Assembly: GCA_964016985.1 (NCBI GenBank)
Contig: OZ024830.1
Span: 58,574,104-58,638,103, forward strand
Direction of reading: 5' to 3'
Origin: Anodontia alba
Taxonomy: Eukaryota; Mollusca; Bivalvia; Lucinida; Lucinidae
Length of the DNA stretch: 64,000 nt
Below the pieces are notes generated by a model, which had not been told where the DNA came from, did not search any database, and saw only the letters and a list, made by a program, of their open reading frames with translations. Position 1 is the first letter of the stretch, and every line of letters begins with the position of its first letter. The translations under genes were made by a program, and so were the position numbers. Shown here piece after piece: positions 1 through 10,279 of the stretch.

Positions 1-1375
1 TCACATGCATGTCTTCAGACCAGGATAAAAACACCTGTACAGTTTCAAAAAACTCCACTTAAAACTGTAGGAGTTGTGGACACAAGGTATCCACTTCCTA
101 TACACTTTGATAGTATATGAGCTTGAAAAATGATTAACTTGAAAATGCGGAAAAAGTGGTATCAGTTAATCAGAGGATTATTATGAAAATCAAATGCACA
201 TCTTCAGACCATGGTGAATACACTTGTATTGTCTCAAAATGATCAGTATAAAACTGTTGGAGGAGTTATGAACACTAGGTACATGCTGTCAGAGGGTGTG
301 GAACCTCTTTACCACGCACCTTAAACCATGGAAACCTGAATACCGTATGTCCCCTCGCTAAAGTTTCTTCAAAAAATGGGTTGGGTAGAGAGGGTGGACA
401 ACAGATCTCTTTTAATAGAGATAAAGACGGTTTAATAGGTTACCCAGAAAGGATGTTTGTTTTAACTATGTCCAGAATTTTAAATTTTAGAATTTTAACC
501 ATTTTAACCACTTTTAGAATTTTAATCACTTTTAGAATTTTAACAAGAAGTTTCAGTATAGTTTTGAATTGTTGGCAGATAGAAGTTTTATCCAATAATT
601 TTAGTACAATTTTGAATAGTGGTTAGATTACCCATTGAGAACATTTATTTTAACTGCTAAAGTTTTTACAGGATTTAGCAAATGTCTTGTGATAGAGATC
701 AAGACATTTAGGTTTCCCGGAAAGGACATTTGTTTTTAACCAGAATTTTTAGTACAGTTTTAAGCAGTATTAGGTAGAATTTTAACCCAGTAATTTTATT
801 TCTTTTTTTTTTTTTTAAATAGTAGATAGGTTACATACTGAGAACACTATTGTTCCATGCCTTTTTGAAGAAAAGAGGGGACATCATTAAGCTTTCCATG
901 GTTCATGGTGCATGGTATTTGGTGCCTCGTTCCATACCCTCTGACAGTATGTACCTTGTGTCTGTAACTCTTTCTACAGTTTGATGCCAATGGTTTTGAA
1001 ACTATACAGCTGTTTTTATCATGGTATGAAGATGTGCATGTGATTTGGATATAATCCTCAGATTAATTTTACCACTCTCTCAGTGTTTTAAACTTGGTTA
1101 TTTTTTCAGGATCAGATATCAGAGTGTTATATAGGTAGTGGGTACTTTGTGTTTGCAACTCCTCCTTCAGTTTTATACTGATCTTTTTTTTTCAAAATTG
1201 TGCAGGTGTTGTTGTCAGGGTCTGAAGATGTGCATGTGATTTGGATATACTTCACAGATTAATTATCATTTTTTTCCACCTTTTGAACTTAATCATTTTT
1301 TATCATTTCTGCATTTTTACTTACTTGGCAGTCATTTTTCAAGCTCCAATACTATCAAACTGTAATTGGAGGACC
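1..1375. repeat. Large imperfect inverted repeat (foldback), left end outside window
   Basis: The left arm (about 1-380) is the reverse complement of the right arm (about 840-1235, with related sequence to about 1370). For example the opening TCACATGCATGTCTTCAGAC pairs with the complement of a stretch near 1213-1235. The same unit recurs at 188-300, 940-1060 and 1130-1235, so each arm holds diverged tandem units. The block at 290-380 pairs with 840-940. The axis is near 615. The arms are visibly mismatched, so the palindrome is old. No ORF of interest is present. It resembles a foldback-type non-autonomous element; the family is not recognised. Confidence 0.8.
415..855. repeat. Direct duplication inside the foldback spacer
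   Basis: The spacer between the palindrome arms is itself a diverged direct repeat. The stretch from about 415 (AGAGATAAAGAC, then CCAGAAAGGATGTTTGTTTT) recurs from about 693 (AGAGATCAAGAC, then CCCGGAAAGGACATTTGTTT), and both continue into TTTTAGAATTTTAA-type repeats and a TAGATTACCCATTGAGAACA / TAGGTTACATACTGAGAACA block. An 81-codon ATG frame over this AT-rich repeat is not convincing as a gene. Confidence 0.65.
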
Positions 1376-1529
1376 TTTAAGAGGCAGGGAACATGAATTC
1401 TGTGAAGTTGCTTGTTTTATTTGCTAAACTGCTTACAGAAATTTAGCAATTTCTTGTATCTGCTTCAGCTTGGCTTGGCTTGGTCTGATGGGAGTACCAC
1501 TGGTGATCAATGCCGTGATCATCAGCCTG

Positions 1530-1830
1530 GCCTCGGTGGCTCAGTTGGATGCGCTGTCCGACTGGAGACCAGGAGGTTGTGGGTTCGACCCCCGCCGAGG
1601 TCGGCAGCATTCTTTCGTGGACATTGATCATGAAATATTTTCTACGGTCATTCTCTCCCTTCCGCTGATTCAAGAAGGGCAGTTGTCAGTTTCTGGCGAA
1701 AGAATGTGCACAATACTGGTTAACCGCTTAAAGGACTAAGCCTGCCCAGTAAACATGTGGTTAGGTAAACTGACCATGCTCGACATGACCCCATTGGGTT
1801 GACTGGGCCATAAAACCTCAACACAAACAA
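1530..1830 (+). mobile_element. tRNA-derived SINE, apparently full length
   Basis: The 5' head at 1530-1601 is tRNA-like. It has a box A-type segment (TGGCTCAGTTGG), a box B (GGTTCGACCCC), and a seven-pair acceptor-like stem between GCCTCGG (1530-1536) and CCGAGGT (1595-1601, one G:T pair). A non-tRNA body follows (CAGTTGTCAGTTTCTGGCG), ending near CATAAAACCTCAACACAAAC. The body is shared with the partial copy at 7243-7404, which shows it is a dispersed element rather than a tRNA gene. I could not identify a clear target duplication. Bivalve SINE families of this build are known; I do not assign a name. Confidence 0.8.
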
Positions 1831-2749
1831 ACAGCCAAACACTTAGCAACATGAACATCCACTTATGGATGTTTTGGACTAAATTTGATCCATTAATATA
1901 CAATGGAAACAATTAAAATAACATATATTTGCTCAAAAAGTGGCATTACTTTGGCCAATAAATCCACCCTTACCAGACATGAAAAAAACAACAACAAAAA
2001 ACCTTACACAAAAGAAAAATAAAGCATTTTAGATATATGATCTGTGTTAACATCTACACTAGACGAGATGTTTTATGAAGACATATCAAGCAGATCCACA
2101 AGAGAGAAATGACAGAAGACTATGGACTGACAACAGTCACAAAGATAGTAATCCCAAAATAGAAAAAACTGAAACAATAGATATCACAACCAGAGGCTAC
2201 ATCAAGAATTAGGACACAGAACAATATTACATCTGAGCCTCTTACATTCTCATCACTCTAGATGGGGAACTACAGTCCTGCTAAAGAAATTTCACTCACC
2301 AAAAGTCTGACTAACAGGCCATGCAGCACTAAAATAGTTTGGAATTCATCCAACAATCTTGCACTTCAGGAACCTATGGAAAACCATCCCTCACCATCAG
2401 CCAAGTAGTACACTATGCTTTGTTGAAAATATTGGACATCAGGTTAACCATTTTATTGATAGTGTATGGAATATTCAACAAACACCAAACAGGGTAGCAT
2501 TTTATATTATATGTCCTTACCCAGTCTGCTAAATGTCACCAGTTTGAACAAACAGTATGGTTTGTTTTGTCGTTTAAAAGGTCAGTATTTGATCGAAGTG
2601 CATCAGTCATAATAAAATGTTAACAAGATCTGCTGTTAGTCGTTAATTCTGGTTCTGGTCATACCACGACAGACACATAGGGATCAAGTTGTCTGTTTGC
2701 ATCGGCAGCAGCAGTGTCAGTGTCGTCACACTTTTTGTTTCTGTTCAGT
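1831..2749. other. Non-coding stretch, no feature recognised
   Basis: AT-rich sequence with stops in all frames. It shows no long ORF, no convincing RNA-gene promoter boxes, and no similarity I can see to other parts of the window. Confidence 0.6.
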
Positions 2750-3529
2750 ATATTTTGAAGGGATGTATGGATTTCATTCAAATTTTTTTAAAATTTATTT
2801 CACTATAAAATACAGGTCAAGTTCCATATTGGTAATCATCTGCAAAATTTTGGTTGAGTTATGACCCTTTTTTGACTAAGTTTTTGTTGTTGGCGTTCGC
2901 TTATTAACTTTTGAAAGGATGCTTTAATTTCATTCACACTTAGCAGAGTGTCATATTAAAGTAAAATATAGGTGAAGTTTGAAATTGGTAATCATCTGCC
3001 AAATTTTGGCTGAGTTATGGCCCCTTTTCCACTTAGTTTTTGTTCGTGTGTTTGGTGATATTGGTTTCAGATCATTAACTTTTGCAGGGATGCATTGATT
3101 TCTTTGGAAGTTTTCAGAAGGATATATCATTGTAAAATACAGGTCAGCTTGGATATTAGTAATTATCTACAAAATTTTGGCCAAGTTATGGCCCTTTTCG
3201 ACTTAGTTTTTGTTGGTGTGTTAAAATTGGTTAATGCTTAGTAACTCAGTAATTTTTGCAGGGATGCATTGATTTTATGGAAAGTTTGCAAAAGAATATA
3301 TCATTGTAAAATACAGGTCAAGTTTGATATTAGTAATCATTTGCAAAATTTTGGCTGAGTTTTTCAGCTTAATGTTTGTTGGTGTGTTGATATTGGTTTC
3401 CACTCAATAACTTTTGCAGAGATGCATTGATTTTATTGAAAGTTTGCAGAAAGATATATCTTTGTAAAATACAGGTCAAGTTTAGTATTGGTAAACATTC
3501 GCAAAATTTTGGTCTTTATGGCCCTTTTT
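2750..3529 (+). repeat. Tandem repeat, unit about 165 bp, about 5 copies
   Basis: The phrase AAAATACAGGTCAAG (or a close variant) recurs near 2809, 2964, 3136, 3306 and 3465. Each time it is followed by a TTGGTAATCATCTGCAAAAT-like phrase, then GAGTTATGGCCC, then GACTTAGTTTTTGTTGGTG. Spacing is 155-172 bp. The array is cut at 3530 by a mobile element and resumes at 6503. Confidence 0.85.
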
Positions 3530-6502
3530 AGCTCACCTGAGCCAAAGGCTCAAGGTGAGCTATTGTGATCACTCACCGTCCGTCGTCGTCGTCGTTGTCC
3601 GTATGTCCGTCCGTCCGTCCACAATCTTTAAACAACATCTCCTCCTAAACCACTGATTGGATTTTGACCAAACTTCACAGGAATGATCCTTGGTTGGTCC
3701 TCTTTCAAAGTTGTTCAAATGGTTCCGGTCCGTTGCATATCTAGGTCACAGAAGCTAAAAATAGATTTTTTAACTAAAAACTTAAAAAATCTTCTTGTCA
3801 GAAACCACTGGACCGATTTCGATATTATTTTGCAGAAATGTTCCTTTGGTGATTCTCTACCAAGATTGTTCAAGCAATTCGGATTCGTCAAAAAACATGG
3901 CCGCCAGGGGGCGGAGCTTATTTTCCCCATATATCTATATAGAAAACTTTAAAAATCTTCTTGTCAGAAACCACTGGACAGATTTCAATATAATTTTGCA
4001 GAAATGTTCCTTTGGTGATCCTCTACCAAGATTGTTCAAGGCATTTGGATTCGTCAAAAAACATGGCCGCCAGGGGGCGGGGCTTATTTTCCCCATATAT
4101 CTATATAGAAAACTTTAAAAATCTTCTTGTCCGAAACCACTGGACCGATTTCAATATAATATTGCAGAAATGTTCCTTTGGTGATCCTCTACCAAGATTG
4201 TTCAAGCCATTTGGATTTGTCAAAAAACATGGCCGCCAGGGGGCGGGGCTTATTTTCCCTATATATCTATATAGAAAACTTTAAAAATCTTCTTGTCCGA
4301 AACCACTGGACCGATTTCAATATAATTTTGCAAAAATGTTCCTTTGGTGATCCTCTACCAAGATTGTTCAAGACATATGGATTCGTCAAAAAACATGGCC
4401 GCCAGGGGGCGGGGCTTACTTTCCCTATATAATCTATATAGAAAACTTTTAAAAATCTTCTTGTCCGAAACCACTGGACCGATTTCAATATAATTTTGCA
4501 AAAATGTTCCTTTGGTGATCCTGTACCAAGATTGTTCAAGCCATTTGGATTCGTCAAAAAACATGGCCACCAGGGGGCGGGGCTTATTTTCCCTATATAT
4601 CTAATAGAAAACTTTAAAAATCTTCTTGTCCGAAACCACTGGACTGATTTCCATATAATTTTGCAGAAATGTTCCTTTGGTGATCCTGTACCAAGATTGT
4701 TCAAGCCATTTGGATTTGTCAAAAAACATGGCCGCCAGGGGGCGGGGCTTATTTTCACTGTATATCTGTATAGAAAACTTTAAAAATCTTCTTGTCAGAA
4801 ACCACTGGACCGATTTCCATATGATTTTGCAGAAATGTTCCTTTGGTGATCCTGTTGCAAGATTGTTCAAGCCGCCATGATTCCTTAAAAAACATGGCCG
4901 CTAGGGGGCGGGGTTAATTTTCCCTATATAGAAAACTTTAAAAATCTTCTTGTCATAAACGACTGGACTGATTTCAATATAACTTGGCAGAAATGTTTCC
5001 TTAGTGACCCTCTATCAAGATTGTTCAAGCCGACATGATTTGTCAAAAAACATGGCCGCTAGGGGGTGCGGGGCTTATTTTCGATATAATTCTATATAGA
5101 AAACTTGAAAAAATCTTGTCGTCAGAAACCACAGGACCGATTTCAATATAACTTCGCAGAAATGTTTCCTTGGTGACCCTTTACCAAGATTGTTCAAGCC
5201 GTTATGATTTGTCAAAAAACATGGCCGCTAGGGGGCGGGGCTTATTTTCCTATATAATTTATCTATATAGAAAATTTTAATAGTCTTTTCAGAAAGCACT
5301 TGACCGATTTCAATGTAACTTTGCAGGAATGTTTCTTATGTAACCCTCTATCAAGATTGTTCAAGCCGTCATGATTCGTCAAAAAACATGGCCGCCAGGA
5401 GTCGGGGCTTATTTTCCGTATATATCTATATAGAAAACTTTAAAACTCTTCTTGTTAGAAACCACTGAACCGATTTCATTATAACTGCAGAAATTTTTCC
5501 TTGGTGACCCTCTACTAAGATTGTTCAAGTAATCATGATTTGTCAAAAAACATGGCTGCCTGGGGCAGGGCTTATTTTCCCTATATATCTATATATAAAA
5601 CTTTAAAAATCTTCTTTTCAGAAACCAATGGACCGATTTCAATACAACTTGGCAGGAATGTTTCTTTGGTGACCCTCTACAAAGATTGTTCAGGCCGTCA
5701 TGATTCATCAAAAATCATGGCCACTAGGGGGCGGGGCTTATTTTCCCTATATAGAAAACTTTAAAAATCTTCTCGTAAGAAACAGTTGGACCGAGTTCAA
5801 TGTAACTTGGCAGGAATGTTGCTTTGGTGACCTTCTACCAAGATTGTTCAAGCCTTCATGATACGTCAAAAACCATGGCCCACAGGGGGTAGGGTTTTTT
5901 CATCATATATATCTGCATAGAAAATTTTAAAATTTTTCTTGTCACATACCCGTGACTGATTTCAATATTACTTGGCTGGAATGTTGCTTTGGTGAACCTC
6001 TATCAAGATTGTACAAGCAATCATGATTCGTCAAAAAACATGGCTGCCATGGGGTGGGGCTTATTTTCCCTATATATCTAAATAGAAAACTTTAAAAATC
6101 TTCTTGTCAGAAACCATTGAACAGATTTCAATATAACTTGGTAGGAATGTTCCTTTGGTGACCCTCTACCAAGTTTGTTCAAGCTGTCATGATTCGTCAA
6201 AAAACATGGCCGTTAGGGCGTAGGGCTTTATAGCTATATAAAACTTTTTAAACCACTGGACCAATTTCAATATAACTTGGCAGAAATGTTCCTTTGGTGA
6301 CCCTCTTTGAAGATTCAGTTCAGGTCATCAAGATTTGTAAAAAAACATGGCCAGGGGTGTGGTGGAGGGGGGTGAGGGTGGTTAGTGCTATAAAGTTTAT
6401 ACAAAAATCCTAGAGCAGTGAACTTGGCTGAAACTTCAACAGTAAATATGCAAATCTGTTTGGTCAGGTGAGCGATATAGGACCATCATGGTCCTCTTGT
6501 TT
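3530..6502 (-). mobile_element. Hairpin-ended repeat element with internal minisatellite
   Basis: One end (3530-3561) is a perfect hairpin: AGCTCACCT and GAGCC, a short loop, then GGCTC and AGGTGAGCT. It is followed by a GTCCGTC-rich tract. The other end reads CAGGTGAGCGATATAGGACC then ATCATGGTCCTCTTGTTT, with a second small hairpin. The flanking about 165 bp tandem repeat is continuous if the element is removed, and insertion is into a T run. The copy at 10290-12538 has the same two ends in the opposite orientation. No protein is encoded. I recall this end pair as very common in bivalve genomes. Terminal hairpins with a tandem core resemble non-autonomous Helentron-like elements, but the class is unproven. 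Confidence 0.8.
3780..6370. repeat. 166 bp minisatellite inside the element, about 16 copies
   Basis: AAAAATCTTCTTGTC recurs near 3786, 3951, 4117, 4284, 4451, 4617 and 4781, giving a 166 bp period. Each unit carries CAAAAAACATGGCCGCCAGG then a GGGCGGGGCTTATTTTCC motif and a TATATATCTATATAG tract. The first seven units are nearly identical; from about 4870 onward they diverge and vary in length. Several frames stay open across units because the motif is repeated and slightly out of phase; these are not genes. Confidence 0.93.
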
Positions 6503-6610
6503 GACTTAGTTTTTGTTGTTGGGGTAAAATACAAGGTAAAGATATTGTTTTCCCTCGATAACTTTTGTAGGGATGCATTGATTTCATTTCATTCGAAGTT
6601 TGTAGTGAGT
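6503..6610 (+). repeat. Resumed about 165 bp tandem repeat
   Basis: GACTTAGTTTTTGTTGTTGG, then a GATGCATTGATTTCATTTC phrase, matches the 2750-3529 units. This shows the intervening element split a pre-existing array. Confidence 0.75.
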
Positions 6611-7228
6611 GGTTGCCTTTCGGGATAGGAGTGATTATAAGGACCAGTGTTTATTTTTTCGTTTTCCATATCAAATGGTTGGCTCAATAAGCAGGTGATA
6701 CATCCGTTTCTTGGAATTCTAGTTTTAGAGGATAAATATATACTGAAAGACTAATCTCTCTTGAAACTCTATCCATACTTTACCATGAATTCTGGATTTG
6801 CTAGAAAAGTGTTCTGTACTTTGGGCTTGGGATATAATCTGTTACTTATGTGCAGACCAGTTAATATGTAACTATTCATTTACAGGGGAATCAAATCAAA
6901 TACTTTATACTTTTTACTAATTAGATAAACCCCCTTTTGAAAACATGCCAGCCCCCACCCCCATCCCCTCAACACACATACTTACACACAAATCCACAAC
7001 ACAGTTACATCCCATAGAACATTTTAAGTTGTATCAATACTACTTTGACAGGTAGGTCCAGATCAGATAGCAAAGTGCTTCATTTGATCAGGACCTACAC
7101 TGTTTGAACAAAATGTAAGCATTTCTGACAACAAAGAAGAAAGAAATCAGACACCAAAAAATAACAACTGAACCAGCACAGTCTGTAAGGTAGAGTATTC
7201 TGTCATGCATTTTTGGGTTAACGCAGTT
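6611..7228. other. Non-coding stretch
   Basis: No ORF or RNA gene recognised. The only structure I see is the small hairpin repeat at 7053-7106, listed separately. Confidence 0.6.
7053..7106. repeat. Short hairpin repeat (MITE-like)
   Basis: TAGGTCCAGATCA pairs with TGATCAGGACCTA across a short loop, and CACTGTTTG follows. The same layout is seen at 7525-7582 and 14121-14185. Confidence 0.6.
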
Positions 7229-7418
7229 ACATCAAGTGTACTAAGAAAGGCAGTTGTCAGTTTCTGGCGTAAGAATGTGCATAATACTGGTTAACCGCTT
7301 AGAGGACTAAGCCAGCCCAGTAAACGTGTGGTTAGATAAACTGACCATGCTGGACATGACCCAATTGGGTTGACTGGGCCATAAAACCTCAACACAAACA
7401 CAAAACATCAAGTGGACT
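7229..7418 (+). mobile_element. 5'-truncated copy of the 1530-1830 SINE with target duplication
   Basis: The element body at 7243-7404 matches the 3' half of the SINE at 1530-1830 (GGCAGTTGTCAGTTTCTGGC through CATAAAACCTCAACACAAAC). It lacks the tRNA-like head. It is flanked by a 14 bp direct repeat with one mismatch (ACATCAAGTGTACT at 7229-7242, ACATCAAGTGGACT at 7405-7418), as expected for target-primed insertion. Confidence 0.88.
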
Positions 7419-7899
7419 CTTCTACCATAACTCATTGGACCTCTCTGTTTCCAATAGCAGGGTGTCTGGTTAATTTTTATTTATACTATGCTTCATAGAA
7501 ATTCTTGTCTTTAATTTGAACATTGTAGACCCTGATCAGATGATGCATTCTTTGACATCTGATCTGGGTCTGTACTGTTTGCCAGTTACCCTGTTGGGGG
7601 TTCCAGACTAAAATGGGTTAAGCTATTTGGTTGATGGATGAAAGTCAATATTATTTCATTGCACCTGCAAAAACTGTGACTGCAACCATGTCTACCAGGT
7701 CATGCATTCATTTTTAATACATGTATAATAATTGTGTACTGATCCTTTCTGACAAAAAATAGGCAGTATCTTTTGTTGGCCTGCCATTTCAAGTCATTGT
7801 TCACTAGATAGATATGTAAAAATGTTTCACTAGGTGTTTTCATCATTGAACTTAACATTTGCAGTAATGTTTTTAATAAGGACAATTAGTGTTTACAGA
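7419..7899. other. Non-coding stretch before the satellite edge
   Basis: No gene recognised; a 61-codon minus-strand frame near 7700-7885 has no recognisable features. A hairpin repeat lies at 7525-7582. Confidence 0.55.
7525..7582. repeat. Short hairpin repeat (MITE-like)
   Basis: GTAGACCCTGATCAGATGATG pairs imperfectly with CATCTGATCTGGGTCTGTAC, followed by TGTTTGCC. It belongs with the 7053 and 14121 hairpins. Confidence 0.6.
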
Positions 7900-9217
7900 G
7901 GGAATTTGCAGGCCACAGCTCTTCACAAAATTTGGTCAATATCCTGTAATAACACTTTATATACACTGTGTCAAATAAAATTTACTGACCAGCACTGGGG
8001 TATTTTGTAAGCGGACAACTTTGGTGTTTGGTAAGGAAACTCTCAGACCACAGATCTAAAGAATTCAAGTCATATTCTGTTGAGACAGTCTTCACATTCA
8101 CTTTGATGTGTCAACCTTGATTGGGATGACCAGGCATAATACATACGTTATTTGAATATTGGAGTATAAAAGGTTGCAAGGTAAAATTTTAAGTAGGTTG
8201 TTTTTCATTATTAAACATAACTTGTGTAAGGTTGCAAGGTAATACTAGTTTTCAATAGGATGATTTTCACTATTAAATATTGATTTTAAGCTATTCTTGA
8301 AAAGGGAAAAAATCATGTTTGCTTAGGAAACACTGAGACCACTGGTCTAAAAAATGTTTGGTCATATCCTGTAAAGACACTTCACATTCACTAGGGCAAG
8401 TATTATTTACTAACCAGTAGTGGTGGTACAGATGGGTCCGCTGAATGACATGATATGCTTTATATCGGCCCTCACTGTTGACATCAAGTTAACATTTTGC
8501 TGTGGAACTTGTGATGTGTCCACTTTGGTTGGGATGACCAGGCATAATATATACATTATTCAAATATTAGAGTACAAAAAGGTTGCTAGTTAATATTCAA
8601 TTCAGATAGGCAGCTTTTTCATTATTAAACATTTTTTGTAAGGTTGCAAGGTAAAACTAGTTTTTAATAGGATGATTTTCATTATTAAATAAATATCACA
8701 TTTAAGATATTTTTGAAAAGAAAAAATTTCCATGTCTGCTTTAAAGGAAACTCTCAGACCACAGTTCTAAAGAAGGTTTGGTCATATCCTGTTAAGACAC
8801 ATCACAGGTTGTAAGGTAATGTTTTCAACAGATTGTTTTTCATTACTAAACATTACTTTTGTAAGGGTGCAATGAAATACTAGTTTTGAATAGGATAATT
8901 TTCATCATAAAATATCACTTTTGAGGCATTTTTGAAATGGTTAAGTTTCATGTTTGCTTAGGAATCTCTCAGACCAGTACAGGTCTAAAAATGTTCGGTC
9001 ATATCCTGTTAAGACACATTACATCCACTAGGCCAAGAATTAATTAATGACCAACAGTCGTGTTACAGATGAGTTTTCTGAAGGACAAATTATACTTATC
9101 TGGGCCATCATTGATAGCATCTGTTTAACATTTTTCTGTGATACTTATGATGTGACCAGGCATAATATATATATATATATATTATTTAAATGTTAGGATA
9201 TAAAGGTTGCAAGATAA
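7900..9217 (+). repeat. Diverged edge of the 412 bp satellite array
   Basis: Recognisable monomer phrases appear here but with many differences: GGAAACTCTCAGACCACAG, GGTCATATCCTGT, TTTTGCTGTGGAACTTGTGA, TTGGGATGACCAGGCATAAT. Similarity fades toward 7900. This is the left boundary of the array. Confidence 0.85.
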
Positions 9218-9728
9218 GGCCAGAGAAACTTAATTACTAGATGCTTATCCAAATTTTTGAAAAAAGAGGGGTGGTGGGTGGATTTTATTTTTTATTTTCA
9301 GATTACCCTTGAAGAATGACACAGGAGAGCACGATCCTTGCACATATATCCAGTTTTTTGTGTATGATAGGTATATGGAAGCTTAAACAAACTGGAAAAA
9401 AAAGATGTTGACTTTTTATTTTGTAAGGAAAAAATAGTAAACAGAAATATATGGAGCATTTTTATACTGTATCATAGACATAGAGACTAGGCTGACACTA
9501 GATGGACTAGAAGGCACTCGTGGCACAAGGGAACTACATTTACTGATCACTTTTGCTTGGCTGGATAATGTTTTCACCTTGGAAAATACTGTTTGCCATC
9601 AGATTCACAGTCAGTACACAAGGGGTAAACGCCTTCTGCTTCATTGCAGTTTTTAGCTCTGCAATAGAAACTTTCAAAGCCACTGGTATGATATGCAAAT
9701 TCCATTGTGTCGGTGCATTTAAAATTTT

Positions 9729-10256
9729 TCAACTTATGATGTCGGTAAGAATATTCACCATCTGGCTACCTAGTTTATCTACACTGGTAGAGAGACAGCC
9801 CACTTTGTGTGCCTTTAGCCAAGAAATTATATCATTGAACAGTTTTGCTTTGCTGTTCATGTAGCTTTTCTTTTGAGCTGGATGATTTGATAAGTTTGCA
9901 GAAGAAATCAGTATTTTAAAGGCACAGGTTTGGTCATTTGCTTTTGTATTAGTGTCAGTGATTTCAATTGCATTTGCGTTCTCAAGCAATGAAAAGTCAA
10001 CAAAATTTCCCAGGCATGGAACAGCTTCCCCAATCAACACATCAGGTGATAACTGATTCAGTTCTGTTTTCTTCTGACCAATATTAACATTCAATGTGTA
10101 TTTGTCCACATCTTTTAGTGGAGCCATCTTATCCACTGCACCGCTACTGAAGTGGTCAAACAAGTCAGCAAAAGTCCATATTTTGACCGCTATTTTTGCT
10201 CCATGCCAGTTTTTCATGACCTCAGGTCCTTTGCGGACTGGTATTACAAGGAACAT
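9729..10256 (-). CDS. Hypothetical 175-residue protein inside the TIR element
   Basis: I do not recognise this protein. It is a continuous minus-strand frame of ordinary composition, with no signal peptide, membrane segment, cysteine cluster or DDE-type motif that I can see. Residues near the start read MKNWHGAKIAVKIW, and the end is rich in helix-like stretches (SWLKAHKVGCLSTS). After the stop, the same frame stays open for 62 more codons (9543-9728, next stop 9540-9542), so the ORF may be the 5' part of a longer protein broken by one stop. Two codons upstream of the ATG there is an in-frame TGA (10260-10262). Just beyond that a pyrimidine-rich TTTTTTCTACCAG looks like a splice acceptor, so the true start may lie in an upstream exon beyond the nested insertion. 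Its position inside the TIRs suggests element-encoded or captured coding sequence. Function unknown. Confidence 0.5.
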   Translation of the reverse strand: MFLVIPVRKGPEVMKNWHGAKIAVKIWTFADLFDHFSSGAVDKMAPLKDVDKYTLNVNIGQKKTELNQLSPDVLIGEAVPCLGNFVDFSLLENANAIEITDTNTKANDQTCAFKILISSANLSNHPAQKKSYMNSKAKLFNDIISWLKAHKVGCLSTSVDKLGSQMVNILTDIIS

Positions 10257-10279
10257 GAATCATTGCTTGATGAACACTG

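Noticed and set aside
1530..1601. A functional tRNA gene
   Set aside because: Box A, box B and an acceptor-like stem are present, but the arms pair imperfectly and the SINE body follows directly and recurs at 7243; it is a SINE head.
3683..4880. Overlapping frames of 67-163 codons on both strands with repeated protein units
   Set aside because: They lie wholly within the 166 bp minisatellite; both strands and several frames stay open because a motif without stops is repeated.
3780..6370. CRISPR array
   Set aside because: The entire 166 bp unit repeats, with no unique spacers between short repeats; the context is eukaryotic.
9553..9864. Plus-strand 103-codon frame as a gene
   Set aside because: It is opposite the longer minus-strand frame and its extension, and shows no motif; it is more likely a shadow.
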